Assembly (NCBI RefSeq): GCF_014648675.1 | Contig: NZ_BMRO01000005.1 | Span: forward strand, 467,212-531,211 | Reading direction: 5' to 3' | DNA length: 64,000 nucleotides | Origin: Actinomadura livida | GTDB lineage: Bacteria > Actinomycetota > Actinomycetes > Streptosporangiales > Streptosporangiaceae | In this document: positions 43,813 to 52,511 of the stretch, piece by piece | Numbering within the stretch: position 1 is the stretch's first letter | How the letters are laid out: the number at the start of each line of letters is the position of its first letter | Notes under the pieces: model-generated | The model's database searches: none | What the model was told of the DNA's origin: nothing | What the model saw: only the letters and a program-made list of their open reading frames with translations | Program-made: the position numbers and the translations under genes

Positions 43813-43828
43813 ATACCCCCCGGGGTAT
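43813..43828. promoter_or_regulatory. Second CstR/CsoR-type operator, upstream of the persulfide dioxygenase
   Basis: ATACCCC-CC-GGGGTAT is a perfect 7-base inverted repeat with a 2-base centre, 44 bases before the gene start. It matches the operator upstream of cstR, so both transcripts are likely under the same repressor. Confidence 0.88.
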
Positions 43829-43872
43829 GCGCGACCCGATCCAGAACAGGCGACCCGAAAGCGAAGGAAGAC

Positions 43873-45267
43873 ATGCCAGCGATCCGCACCGAGGTCGTGG
43901 AGACCTCGTCCCTGGGCGACCGCAGCTATCTGGCCCATGACGGCCGGGTCGCCCTGGTGGTCGACCCGCAGCGCGACATCGACCGCTTCCTGACCCTGGC
44001 CGGACGGCTGGGCGTCCGCATCACGCACGTGGCCGAGACCCACGTGCACAACGACTACGTCTCCGGCGGGCCGGCGCTCGCGCGGGTGACCGGCGCCGCG
44101 TACCTGGTCGCCGCCGCGGACGACGTCGGCTTCGACCGGACGGCCGTGACCGACGGCGACGAGATCGCCGTGTCCGAGACGATGCGCGTCCGCGTGGTCG
44201 CCACGCCGGGGCACACCTTCAACCACCTGTCCTACGTCGTGTCCGGGCCGGACGGCAGCCCGGAGGGCGTGTTCACCGGCGGATCGCTGCTGTTCGGCAC
44301 CACCGGCCGCACCGACCTGCTCGGGCCGGACCACGCCCATCCGCTGGCCCACCGGCAGCACGCGTCGGTGCGGCGCTTGGCCGATCTCCTCCCCGACGGC
44401 GCCGGCATCTGGCCCACGCACGGCTTCGGGAGCTTCTGCTCGGCGAGCCAGTCCGACGCCGCCGCCTCGACCATCGGGCAGGAGAAGCGGTCCAACCCGG
44501 CGCTGCGGCTGGAGGCCGACGACTTCGTCGCGGAGACCCTCGCCGGGCTCGACGCCTACCCCGCGTACTACGCGCACATGGGCGTCCGGAACACCGCCGG
44601 GGCCGACCTGATCGACCTCACCCCGGCCCGGACGGCGGACGCCGCCGAACTGCGCGAGCGCATCGCGGCCGGCGAGTGGGTCGTGGACCTCCGTTCCCGC
44701 AAGGCCTTCGCGCAACGCCACCTCGCCGGGACGCTGAGCTTCGGGCTGGACGGGCCGATGTCGACCTGGCTGGGCTGGATGGCCGAGTGGGGGGCGCCCC
44801 TCACGCTGCTGGGGGAGAGCCCCGAGCAGGTGGCGGACGCGCAGCGGGAGCTCGCGCGCATCGGCATCGACCGTCCCGTCGCCGCGGCGAGCGGCACCCC
44901 GCGGGAGTGGGCCGGCGGCGACGCCGCCCGGCTGGGCGAGCTGGCCGTCGCGTCGTTCACCGACCTGGCCGGCGCCCGCGCCGGGCGCGTCCCCGGGCAC
45001 CTGCCCGCACCGGACGTCGTGCTGGACGTGCGCCTGCGCGGCGAATGGCAGGCCGGGCACATCGACGGCGCCGTCCACGTCCCGCTGCCCGACCTCCCCC
45101 ACCGGCTGGACGAGGTGCCGGCCGGAACCGTCTGGGTCCACTGCGGCTCGGGCTACCGCGCGGCCGCCGCGAGCAGCCTGCTCCAGCGGGCCGGACGCCG
45201 GGTGGTGCACATCGACGACGCCTTCGGCCAGGCCGCCGCAACGGGCCTCCCGATCATCGACCACTGA
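43873..45267 (+). CDS. Persulfide dioxygenase-rhodanese fusion (CstB-like MBL hydrolase)
   Basis: A 464-residue protein. The N-terminal metallo-beta-lactamase domain (about 1-240) has ETHVHNDYVSGG (HxHxD), VVATPGHTFNHLSYVVSG and FTGGSLLFGTTGRTDL, the persulfide dioxygenase (ETHE1/CstB) signatures. A degenerate rhodanese-like region (about 245-345) lacks a Cys, and a C-terminal rhodanese (about 355-464) carries the active Cys in VWVHCGSGYRAAAASSL. This matches CstB, which oxidises low-molecular-weight persulfides to thiosulfate and sulfite. ATG at 43873, with a CstR operator upstream. Confidence 0.88.
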   Translation: MPAIRTEVVETSSLGDRSYLAHDGRVALVVDPQRDIDRFLTLAGRLGVRITHVAETHVHNDYVSGGPALARVTGAAYLVAAADDVGFDRTAVTDGDEIAVSETMRVRVVATPGHTFNHLSYVVSGPDGSPEGVFTGGSLLFGTTGRTDLLGPDHAHPLAHRQHASVRRLADLLPDGAGIWPTHGFGSFCSASQSDAAASTIGQEKRSNPALRLEADDFVAETLAGLDAYPAYYAHMGVRNTAGADLIDLTPARTADAAELRERIAAGEWVVDLRSRKAFAQRHLAGTLSFGLDGPMSTWLGWMAEWGAPLTLLGESPEQVADAQRELARIGIDRPVAAASGTPREWAGGDAARLGELAVASFTDLAGARAGRVPGHLPAPDVVLDVRLRGEWQAGHIDGAVHVPLPDLPHRLDEVPAGTVWVHCGSGYRAAAASSLLQRAGRRVVHIDDAFGQAAATGLPIIDH

Positions 45268-45283
45268 AAGCAAAGGAGAATTC

Positions 45284-45877
45284 GTGACGACCCCGCAGAC
45301 GCCCCCCGCCCTGGAAGCCCCCGCCCTGCAGCGGCTCCTGGACGCCGGAGACGACCTCGCCAAGCCGCGGCTGATCGACGTCCGGACGCCCGGCGAGTTC
45401 GAGACCGTCCACATCCCCGGCTCGTACAGCGTGCCGCTGGACCTGCTGCGCGAGCACCGGGCCGAGCTCCGCGCCCACCTCGGCGAGCAGGTGGTGCTCA
45501 TCTGCCGCTCCGGCCAGCGCGCCGCCCAGGCCGAGCAGGCGCTGGCGGACGCGGACCTGCCCAACCTGCGCGTCCTGCACGGCGGGATCACCGCGTGGCA
45601 GGCGGCCGGCGGGACGGTCGCCACCGGGCGTCCGCGGTGGGAGCTGGAGCGCCAGGTCCGCCTGGTCGCCGGCTCGATCGTGCTGGCAGCCGTCCTGGCC
45701 AGCACCGTCGTGCCTCCCGCCAAATGGCTCGCCGCGGTGATCGGCGCCGGGCTCGCCGTCGCGGCGCTGACCAACACCTGCGCCATGGGCATGGCCCTGG
45801 CCAGGCTGCCCTGCAACCGGGGGCCGAGGCACGACATCCGGACCGTGCTGAGCGCCCTGGCCGACGGCCGTCCATGA
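45284..45877 (+). CDS. Membrane-anchored rhodanese (YgaP-like)
   Basis: A 197-residue protein with an N-terminal rhodanese domain (about 10-110), RLIDVRTPGEFETVHIPGSY and active-site loop VLICRSGQRAAQAEQAL (Cys about 71), then two transmembrane helices (VRLVAGSIVLAAVLASTVVP and WLAAVIGAGLAVAALTNTCA) of the DUF2892 type and a short Cys-containing tail, RLPCNRG. The layout is that of YgaP, a membrane sulfurtransferase. GTG at 45284 is 16 bases after the dioxygenase and follows AAAGGAG. It would move sulfane sulfur within the CstR regulon. Confidence 0.9.
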   Translation: MTTPQTPPALEAPALQRLLDAGDDLAKPRLIDVRTPGEFETVHIPGSYSVPLDLLREHRAELRAHLGEQVVLICRSGQRAAQAEQALADADLPNLRVLHGGITAWQAAGGTVATGRPRWELERQVRLVAGSIVLAAVLASTVVPPAKWLAAVIGAGLAVAALTNTCAMGMALARLPCNRGPRHDIRTVLSALADGRP

Positions 45878-45941
45878 CCCCGGCCCGCCGCACCGGCACG
45901 CCGCCCGCACGCGGCGACGTCCCGCAGAGAAGGGGGAGGAC

Positions 45942-46724
45942 ATGCTGACCGCGATCGCCCTCGGCGTCGTCATCGGCGTCCTGCTCGGGCTGCTCGGTGG
46001 CGGCGGCTCGATCCTGGCGGTCCCCGCCCTGGTCTACGGGGCGGGCCTGCCGCTGGCCTCGGCGGTCCCGGCGTCCCTGCTGGTCGTGGGGATCTCCTCG
46101 GTCACCGCCGTGCTGCCGCGCGTGCGCGCCGGGGAGGTGCGCTGGCGGATCGCCGCCGTCTTCGGCGGCGCGGGCGCCCTCGCGGCCTTCGGCGGCGCCG
46201 AGCTGAACCGCCTCCTGCCCGGTCAGGCCGTGCTGCTCGGCTTCGCGGCGCTGATGGTCGCGGCCGGGTGGCGGATGCTGGCCGAGTCGGGCCGGCCGGA
46301 GGGCGCCGCGTGCGCGCTGCCCGGCGGCGGCGTCGACTGGCGCGGCTGCCTGCCCCGGTCCCTCGGCGCGGGCGCGGTCGTCGGCGTCCTGACCGGCCTG
46401 TTCGGTGTCGGCGGCGGGTTCCTCATCATCCCGGCGCTGGTGGCCGGGCTGGGCCTGCCGATGGCGGCGGCGGTCGGCACCTCGCTGGTCGTCGTGGTGG
46501 TCAACTCCGCCGCCGGGTTCGCCGCCCATGCCGGGGACGCGGTGCTGGACTACGGGATCATCGCCGCGTTCGGCGCCGCGGCCGTCGCCGGGTCGCTGGC
46601 CGCCGCCCGCCTGGGCCGCCACCTGGACGCCGACCGCCTGCGCCGCTGGTTCGCCTACCTGGTGTTCACCGTCGCGGCCTTCGTGGCCGCCCAGGCCCTC
46701 CTCAACCCGGCCGCCCTGAACTGA
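45942..46724 (+). CDS. TauE/SafE family sulfite/sulfoacetate exporter
   Basis: A 260-residue membrane protein with about eight helices and an internal repeat. The family's glycine motif occurs twice: [20 protein letters not shown] (about 9-28) and [20 protein letters not shown] (about 149-168), the substrate-path loops of TauE/SafE. It probably exports the sulfite produced by the persulfide dioxygenase. ATG at 45942 follows AAGGGGGAGGAC; 64 bases separate it from the rhodanese gene, in the same operon. A perfect bidirectional terminator follows. Confidence 0.9.
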   Translation: MLTAIALGVVIGVLLGLLGGGGSILAVPALVYGAGLPLASAVPASLLVVGISSVTAVLPRVRAGEVRWRIAAVFGGAGALAAFGGAELNRLLPGQAVLLGFAALMVAAGWRMLAESGRPEGAACALPGGGVDWRGCLPRSLGAGAVVGVLTGLFGVGGGFLIIPALVAGLGLPMAAAVGTSLVVVVVNSAAGFAAHAGDAVLDYGIIAAFGAAAVAGSLAAARLGRHLDADRLRRWFAYLVFTVAAFVAAQALLNPAALN

Positions 46725-46752
46725 CGCCGACGCCGGGAAGCCTGCACAACGA

Positions 46753-46782
46753 AAGGACGCCCACCGCTCGGTGGGCGTCCTT
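46753..46782. terminator. Bidirectional terminator between tauE and doxX-like genes
   Basis: A perfect 14-base-pair stem AAGGACGCCCACCG / CGGTGGGCGTCCTT with a 2-base centre, flanked by A on one side and T on the other. It lies between convergent genes. Confidence 0.88.
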
Positions 46783-46793
46783 CTGGTCTCGTG

Positions 46794-47228
46794 CTACTTG
46801 AGGATGGGGAAGCGCTGGTCCAGGCGGGTGCCGCTCCACCGTTCGCCCAGGCGGAGGGTGTCGCCGGCCTTGACCAGGGCCAGCCCGATCAGGATGATCG
46901 CGTAGATCAGGTGGTCGTCCATGAAGGGGTTGTTCTCCGGGGGCAGGACCGCCGACCACATCAGAAGCATCATCAGCGCGCCGCCGGCGGCGGCGATCCG
47001 CATCCCGATGCCCAGCAGCAGCGCCGCGCCGATGGCCGCCAGGCCGATCATGAACAGCCAGTCCGCCCAGGCCGCTCCCGCCAGGCCGTTGTAGAGGCCG
47101 GCGAACGGGCCCTGCGGCGCATTGGCCAGGAACCCCTCGGTGGGGCTGGCACCGTCGGCGTCCACCCCGGCCTCTCGCAGTGCCTCGCCGACCCCGGCCG
47201 GCGATCTCGGCGGTCGTTCGTCCATCAC
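46794..47228 (-). CDS. DoxX-like membrane protein
   Basis: A 144-residue protein with about four helices: NAPQGPFAGLYNGLAGAAWA, then WLFMIGLAAIGAALLLGIGM, GGALMMLLMWSAVLPPEN and LIYAIILIGLALVKAGDTL. The order, and the 'ENNPFMDDHLIYA' loop, is typical of DoxX-family proteins (thiosulfate:quinone oxidoreductase subunits and relatives). ATG at 47228 or 47225. It is divergent from the CBS gene, with a DosR-like box in between, and borders the sulfur operon, so it could feed electrons from sulfur oxidation to quinone. That is inference. Confidence 0.82.
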   Translation of the reverse strand: MMDERPPRSPAGVGEALREAGVDADGASPTEGFLANAPQGPFAGLYNGLAGAAWADWLFMIGLAAIGAALLLGIGMRIAAAGGALMMLLMWSAVLPPENNPFMDDHLIYAIILIGLALVKAGDTLRLGERWSGTRLDQRFPILK

Positions 47229-47298
47229 CGACCACCTCCGTGTCTCTCACGCTCGTCCGGCAAGGGGCCGGGGGCAGTGGCATGGGCCCGCAGATGGC

Positions 47299-47312
47299 GG
47301 GACCTTCGACCC
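47299..47312. promoter_or_regulatory. DosR/DevR-like box between doxX-like and CBS genes
   Basis: GGGAC-CTTC-GACCC differs from a perfect GGGAC-N4-GTCCC palindrome at one base. It lies 66 bases upstream of the CBS gene and 71 bases upstream of the DoxX-like gene, and shares GGACCTTCG with the three other boxes. Confidence 0.6.
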
Positions 47313-47377
47313 TGCCGCCGGCGGCGCGATCTGCGGTTCGCTGGAAGTGCGGGATCGGGAGAGCCATAGGAGTAGCA

Positions 47378-47899
47378 ATGAGCACGCATCCGCCGCTTGA
47401 ACGGCGCGTCGCCGCCGACGTGATGACCAGGGACCTGCTCACCATCGCCGCGTCCGAGTCGGTGCTGATGGCCTGGGAGCTGATGTGCAAGGCCGAGGTG
47501 CACCACCTGCCGGTCGTCGACGACGAGGGCGGATTCCTCGGCGTCGTGGACGCGCAGACCCTCGCCGCGACCTGGAACTCCGCGACCCCGCGCGATGCCC
47601 GCCGGCCCGTGACCGCGATCCTCCCGCACCGGCCGCCGACGGCGGTGCGGCCGTCGGCCGCCGTCGCCGACGCGGCGAGCGCGATGCTGGAGGCCGGCGC
47701 GGACTACGTCCCGGTGACGAACGAGTACGGCGTCCTCGTCGGCCTGATCACCGCCCGGGACCTCATCGCCGCGCTCGCCGGTGTGGAGCACGACGTCGCA
47801 CCGCGCAGCACGGGCATGCCGTCCCTGTACCGCATCGAACCCGTGCTGCCGAGCGCCGTCCCGGCCCGCCCGAACCGGGGCCGCATGGGGCCCGGCTGA
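47378..47899 (+). CDS. Tandem CBS-domain protein (Hrp1-like)
   Basis: A 173-residue protein of one Bateman module: CBS1 (about 12-75, VMTRDLLTIAASESVLMAWE, then VHHLPVVDDEGGFLGVVDAQ) and CBS2 (about 83-140, ILPHRPPTAVRPSAAVADAA and DYVPVTNEYGVLVGLITARD). CBS pairs bind adenosyl nucleotides; the stand-alone protein Hrp1 is a DosR target in M. tuberculosis. ATG at 47378 has ATAGGAG upstream. A DosR-like box precedes it and the convergent universal stress gene ends 11 bases after its stop. Confidence 0.9.
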   Translation: MSTHPPLERRVAADVMTRDLLTIAASESVLMAWELMCKAEVHHLPVVDDEGGFLGVVDAQTLAATWNSATPRDARRPVTAILPHRPPTAVRPSAAVADAASAMLEAGADYVPVTNEYGVLVGLITARDLIAALAGVEHDVAPRSTGMPSLYRIEPVLPSAVPARPNRGRMGPG

Positions 47900-47910
47900 C
47901 CGGCCCGTCC

Positions 47911-48798
47911 TCAAGCCGCCCTCCGCGCGGCCGAACCCGGCTCCGGGACGATCGCGACCGTGCACGGGGCGTGGTGCAGCATCGCCGAGCTGGTCGCCCC
48001 CAGCAGCAGCGGATCCACACCCCCGGTTCCGCGGTCGCCCAGGACGAGGAGGTCGGCCTCCGAAGCGGCGTCCAGGAGCGCCTCCCGGGGACGCTCCAGC
48101 TGTACCGAAGTCCGCACGCGGACGTTCGGATACCGCCGCGTCCAGGGGTGGACGGCCTCGTCCAGCATGGCGGCCCGCGTCCGGTACAGCCGTTCCTCGT
48201 CGGTGAACAGGGAGAGCTCCGCCTCGGGCACCGCGCCCGGCTCCCAGGCTCCATGGACCACGAGCAGCTCGCCGTCGCGCAGGGCGGCCTCCTCGATCGC
48301 GAAGCCGAGCGCCGCGTCCGCGCCCGCCGATCCGTCGACCCCGGCCACGACGGACCCGCGCGGCCCGGCGTCGCCGCGGACGGCGATCACCGGCCGGCGG
48401 GTGCGCGCGGGCAGCTGCACCGCGGTCGACCCGGCGGGCAGCCGGTGCCGCTCGTGCGACCCGATCACGATCAGCTCCGCGTCGTCGGACTCGTGGACGA
48501 GCGTCTCGGAGACGGGCTCGCGCCGCAGCACCGTGCACACCCGCACGCTCGTCCCCAGCTCAGCGGCCCGGCCGGCGCCTTCGCGCAGGATGTTCTCGCC
48601 CACCCGCTGGAAGACGGACTGGACGGCGGTGTCGACGTGCTCCTGCGGATAAGGCCAGCGCCAGCAGTAGCACATCACCAGGTCGAGGCCGCGGAGCCGG
48701 GCCTCCTCGACCGCCCAGCGCAGCGCCGGCTCGTTCTCCTCGGTTCCGTCGTAGCCCAGCAGGATGTTCGGCCGCTGGGCCCGCCTCAGCGCGACCAT
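47911..48798 (-). CDS. Tandem universal stress protein
   Basis: A 295-residue protein with two UspA domains (about 10-140 and 150-290). The ATP-binding G-2x-G-9x-G-S/T motif is present in each: VIGSHERHRLPAGSTAV (about 113-130) and VLGDRGTGGVDPLLLGATSS (about 250-270). Tandem Usp proteins are typical DosR targets in mycobacteria (for example Rv2623). ATG at 48798. It is divergent from the GH65 gene, and the 199-base region between them holds a DosR-like box. Confidence 0.92.
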   Translation of the reverse strand: MVALRRAQRPNILLGYDGTEENEPALRWAVEEARLRGLDLVMCYCWRWPYPQEHVDTAVQSVFQRVGENILREGAGRAAELGTSVRVCTVLRREPVSETLVHESDDAELIVIGSHERHRLPAGSTAVQLPARTRRPVIAVRGDAGPRGSVVAGVDGSAGADAALGFAIEEAALRDGELLVVHGAWEPGAVPEAELSLFTDEERLYRTRAAMLDEAVHPWTRRYPNVRVRTSVQLERPREALLDAASEADLLVLGDRGTGGVDPLLLGATSSAMLHHAPCTVAIVPEPGSAARRAA

Positions 48799-48862
48799 CG
48801 GGTCCCCTTTCCGCGAAACGCGGTTACCCCCTCAGGTTTCCGCAGGGCACGGGCGTCATGCA

Positions 48863-48876
48863 GGGCCGAAGGTCCC
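48863..48876. promoter_or_regulatory. DosR/DevR-like box between usp and GH65 genes
   Basis: GGGCC-GAAG-GTCCC, whose complement is GGGAC-CTTC-GGCCC, lies 65 bases upstream of the universal stress gene and 122 bases upstream of the GH65 gene. It shares GGACCTTCG with the other three boxes. Confidence 0.6.
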
Positions 48877-48997
48877 GGCCGCGCCGTGCCGTCCGGCACT
48901 GCTCCGGGCGGCGGGCCGGTGGGAACGTGACGATGCCGGGGAAGCCCTTACCGACTAGCTCCAACCGACCTCGGACGAGACCGCACGGGGAGGCGCC

Positions 48998-51394
48998 ATG
49001 GACCGGTGGATCCTGTCCTACGACCACTACGAGCCCGGCACCGAACGGTTACGGGAGGCCCTGTGCACCCTCGGGAACGGCTACTTCGCCACCCGGGGGG
49101 CCGCTCCGGAGGCGTCCGCCGGCACCGTCCACTACCCGGGGACGTACATCGCGGGCTGCTACGACCGGCTCCCGGCGGAGATCGACGGGCGGCACATCGA
49201 CAACACCGACCTGGTCACCATGCCGAACTGGCTGCCACTGGCCTTTCGCGCCGCCGACGGCGAGTGGCTCGATCTCGACCGGGCGCAGGCGGACGACCGG
49301 CTGCTGTCCTACCAGCAGGAGCTGGACATGCGGCGCGGCGTCCTGACCCGGCTCCTGCGCGTGCGCGACGCGCAGGGACGGACGTCGCGGATCGCCCAGC
49401 GCCGCATCGTGTCCATGGACGACCCGCACCTGGCCGCGCTGGAGACGACCATCGTCGCGGAGGACTGGAGCGGCCCCGCGCAGATCATCTCGGCGCTGGA
49501 CGGACGCGTCGCCAACGCCGGCGTGGAGCGCTATCGCCGGCTGCCAGGGGCGCACCTCACCCATGAGAAGACATCCCGGCAGGACGACCCGGAGCTGCTC
49601 CTGCTGCGCACCCGGACGATCTCATCCCAGATCGGGATAGCGGTGGCCGCCCGCACCCGGATATCGGCCGAGGCCGACCAGACCACCCGATGCGAGGACG
49701 CCTGGACGGGCCACGACCTGACGCTGGACGTCCGCGAAGGAGAGCCGGTCACGGTCGAGAAGGTCGCCGCGGTCTTCACCTCCCGCGACCACGCCGTCGA
49801 GGAATCCGGCCAGGCGGCGCTGGCCGCCGCAACCGACGCCGGCGGCTTCGACGACCTTCTGGAGCGCCACACGCTGGCATGGTCCCGGATCTGGCGGCGC
49901 TGCCAGCTCAGCGTGGACGACGTCGAGGTGCAGCGCGCCCTCAACCTGCACATCTTCCACCTGATGCAGACGGTCTCCGAGCACAGCGTCGACCTTGACG
50001 TGGGCGTCCCAGCCCGCGGCCTGCACGGCGAGGCGTACCGCGGCCACGTCTTCTGGGACGAGCTGTTCATCCTGCCGTTCCTGACGATGCGCTTCCCCGA
50101 GATCGCCCGCGCGCTGCTGATGTACCGGTGGCGGCGCCTTCCCGCGGCACGCCGCGCCGCGGCCGCCGCCGGGCACCGCGGCGCGATGTACCCGTGGCAG
50201 AGCGCCGCCGACGGGCGCGAGGAGACCCAGCGCGTCCACCTCAACCCGCGGTCCGGGCGGTGGCTGCCCGACCACACGCACCTGCAGCGGCACGTCGGGC
50301 TCACCGTCGCCCTCAACGTGTGGCGGTACTACGAGGCGACCGGGGACGCCGAGTTCCTCGCCGAGCACGGCACCGAGATCATGCTGGAGGTCGCCCGGTT
50401 CTTCGCGGACCTGGCCGCCTACGACCGCTCCACCGACCGGTACGAGATCCGCGGCGTCATGGGGCCGGACGAGTACCACGACGCCTACCCCGGGCGGGAG
50501 CGGCCGGGCCTGGACAACAACGCCTACACCAACGTCCTCGCGGCCTGGGTGCTGCGCCGGGCACTGGACGCGTTCGCCGCGCTGCCCCGGGACCGCCGCG
50601 CGGAACTCCACGAACGGCTCACCCTGACCCGCCAGGACATCACCCGCTTCGAGGACGTCGCCCGCAAGATGTACGTCCCCTTCCACGACGGCGTGATCAG
50701 CCAGTTCGACGGCTACGCCGACCTGGAGGAGTTCGACTGGACCGGCTACCGCGAGCGCTACGGCGACATCCGCAGGCTGGACCGGATCCTGGAGGCCGAG
50801 GGCGACTCCCCCAACCGGTACAAGGTCTCCAAGCAGGCCGACGTGCTGATGCTGTTCTACGTGCTGTCACCCGGCGAACTCGACGACGTCCTGCGCCCGC
50901 TCGGCTACGAGCACGGCCCCGCCCTGGCCGCCCGGACGATCGCCTACTACCTGCCGCGCACCTGCGACGGATCGACGCTCAGCTCGCTGGTGCACGCCTG
51001 GATCCTGGCCCGCGTGGACGGCGACACCGCCTGGAAGCTCTTCCTCGAATCCCTGTTCGGCGACATCAACGACGTCCAGCACGGCACCACCGGCGAGGGC
51101 GTCCACCTGGGCGCGATGGCCGGAACCGTCGACCTCGTCCAGCGCTGCCACGCCGGGATCAGCACCCGCGGCGGCATCCTCCGCCTGGAGCCGCGGCTGC
51201 CCGCCGCGATCGGCGAACTCCGGCTCGGGCTCCGCTACCGGGGGCACTGGGGCGTCGACCTGACCTGCCGCCACGACCTGGTCCGCGTGGTGCTCCGCCC
51301 CGGCGCCGCCTCCCCCATCCGCGTCTCCTGCGGAACCGAGGAGGCCGAGATCCAACCCGGCGCCTCCTGGGAGACCCCCATCCCGGACGGCTGA
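48998..51394 (+). CDS. Glycoside hydrolase family 65 phosphorylase/hydrolase (maltose/trehalose-type)
   Basis: A 798-residue GH65 enzyme that acts on alpha-glucosides. The N-terminal beta domain starts WILSYDHYEPGTERLREALC, and the (alpha/alpha)6 barrel contains the family motif GVMGPDEYHDAYPG with the catalytic Glu (about 488), preceded by WDELFILPFLTMRFPEIARA and followed by KVSKQADVLMLFYVLSPGE (the KQAD phosphate-binding motif of phosphorylases). A C-terminal domain ends ASWETPIPDG. Trehalose or maltose phosphorylase activity is likely. ATG at 48998 follows GGGGAGGCGCC. It is divergent from the universal stress gene; trehalose mobilisation would suit a stress regulon. Confidence 0.9.
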   Translation: MDRWILSYDHYEPGTERLREALCTLGNGYFATRGAAPEASAGTVHYPGTYIAGCYDRLPAEIDGRHIDNTDLVTMPNWLPLAFRAADGEWLDLDRAQADDRLLSYQQELDMRRGVLTRLLRVRDAQGRTSRIAQRRIVSMDDPHLAALETTIVAEDWSGPAQIISALDGRVANAGVERYRRLPGAHLTHEKTSRQDDPELLLLRTRTISSQIGIAVAARTRISAEADQTTRCEDAWTGHDLTLDVREGEPVTVEKVAAVFTSRDHAVEESGQAALAAATDAGGFDDLLERHTLAWSRIWRRCQLSVDDVEVQRALNLHIFHLMQTVSEHSVDLDVGVPARGLHGEAYRGHVFWDELFILPFLTMRFPEIARALLMYRWRRLPAARRAAAAAGHRGAMYPWQSAADGREETQRVHLNPRSGRWLPDHTHLQRHVGLTVALNVWRYYEATGDAEFLAEHGTEIMLEVARFFADLAAYDRSTDRYEIRGVMGPDEYHDAYPGRERPGLDNNAYTNVLAAWVLRRALDAFAALPRDRRAELHERLTLTRQDITRFEDVARKMYVPFHDGVISQFDGYADLEEFDWTGYRERYGDIRRLDRILEAEGDSPNRYKVSKQADVLMLFYVLSPGELDDVLRPLGYEHGPALAARTIAYYLPRTCDGSTLSSLVHAWILARVDGDTAWKLFLESLFGDINDVQHGTTGEGVHLGAMAGTVDLVQRCHAGISTRGGILRLEPRLPAAIGELRLGLRYRGHWGVDLTCRHDLVRVVLRPGAASPIRVSCGTEEAEIQPGASWETPIPDG

Positions 51395-51428
51395 CCCACC
51401 GGGAGGAACCGGCACACGCCAAGCGTGA

Positions 51429-51457
51429 AGCCGCGGCCGCCAGGGGCGGTCGCGGCT
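51429..51457. terminator. Bidirectional terminator after GH65 gene
   Basis: AGCCGCGGCCGCC / GGCGGTCGCGGCT pair at 12 of 13 positions with a 3-base loop, between the convergent GH65 and alcohol dehydrogenase genes. Confidence 0.75.
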
Positions 51458-51470
51458 CCACAATGCGGAA

Positions 51471-52511
51471 TCAGCGGGTCAGGACGACCTTCAAGGCACC
51501 GGTGTCGGCGGCGTCGGCGAAGACGTCGTACGCCTTGGGGAACTCGTCCAGCGTGAAGTGGTGGGTGACGAACCGTCCGGCGTCCAGTTGCCCGCCGGAG
51601 ACCAGGCGGAGCAGCGTCGGGGTGGAGAAGGTGTCGACCAGCCCCGTGGTGATCGTGATGCCGCGGATCCACTGCTCTTCCAGGTGCAGCGCGGCCGGGC
51701 CGCCGTGCACGCCGATGTTGGCGATGCGGCCGCCCGGCCGGGCCAGCGCCACGCTCAGCTCGAAGGTGTCCGGGACGCCGACCGCCTCGATCGCCACGTC
51801 CGCGCCCAGCCCGCCGGTCAGTTCGCGGACGGCGGCGAGCGGGTCCTGCCGGGAGTTGTTGACGGTCCGGTCGGCGCCGAACCGCTTCGCCGCCTCCAGC
51901 CGGCTGTCGGCCAGGTCGATCGCGATGATCCGGCTGGGGCTGAACAGCCGCGCACCCATGATCGCCGCCAGCCCGATCGGGCCCGCGCCGACGACCGCGA
52001 CCACGTCGCCGGGCCGGACGGCGCCGTTGAGGACGCCCACCTCGTAGCCGGTCGGGAGGATGTCGGCCAGCATCAGCACGTCCTGCGCCGCCACCCCCTC
52101 GGGAACCGGGTGCACGGAGGTGTCGGCGAACGGCACCCGCACGTACTCGGCCTGCGTCCCGTCGATCTTGTGGCCGAGGATCCAGCCGCCGCCGCCCAGG
52201 CACAGCCCGTAGCGGCCCTCCCGGCAGAACCGGCACGTCCCGCACGCGGTGATGCAGGACACCAGCACCCGGTCGCCGGGCTTGACCGTCCGCACCGCCG
52301 GGCCGACCGACTCGACCGTCCCGACCGCCTCGTGGCCGAGCACGCGCCCGTCGGTCACGGCGGGGACGTCCCCCTTGAGGATGTGCAGGTCCGTCCCGCA
52401 GATCGTCACCGCGTCGACCCGGACCACCGCGTCGCCGTCCTCGACGACCTGCGGTACGGGCACCTCTTCCCACGCCGTCTCGCCGGGGCCGTGGTACACC
52501 ATCGCTCGCAT
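51471..52511 (-). CDS. Zinc-dependent alcohol dehydrogenase
   Basis: A 346-residue medium-chain dehydrogenase. The catalytic-zinc motif is VTICGTDLHILKG with HE in RVLGHEAVGTVESV (about 35-65); the structural-zinc loop is CITACGTCRFCREGRYGLC (about 90-108); the NAD(H) site is VVAVVGAGPIGLAAIMGARL (about 166-185). It is most like actinobacterial proteins annotated as zinc-dependent alcohol dehydrogenase near dormancy genes. ATG at 52511 follows AAGGAGG. It converges with GH65, and its upstream region is the long gap shared with the AfsR-like gene. Substrate unknown. Confidence 0.92.
   Translation of the reverse strand: MRAMVYHGPGETAWEEVPVPQVVEDGDAVVRVDAVTICGTDLHILKGDVPAVTDGRVLGHEAVGTVESVGPAVRTVKPGDRVLVSCITACGTCRFCREGRYGLCLGGGGWILGHKIDGTQAEYVRVPFADTSVHPVPEGVAAQDVLMLADILPTGYEVGVLNGAVRPGDVVAVVGAGPIGLAAIMGARLFSPSRIIAIDLADSRLEAAKRFGADRTVNNSRQDPLAAVRELTGGLGADVAIEAVGVPDTFELSVALARPGGRIANIGVHGGPAALHLEEQWIRGITITTGLVDTFSTPTLLRLVSGGQLDAGRFVTHHFTLDEFPKAYDVFADAADTGALKVVLTR

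Noticed and set aside
42736..45837. Minus-strand frame of over 1000 codons across osmC, cstR, the dioxygenase and rhodanese genes
   Set aside because: It covers well-supported genes on the other strand, has low-complexity Arg/Gly/Pro content, and no recognised domain.
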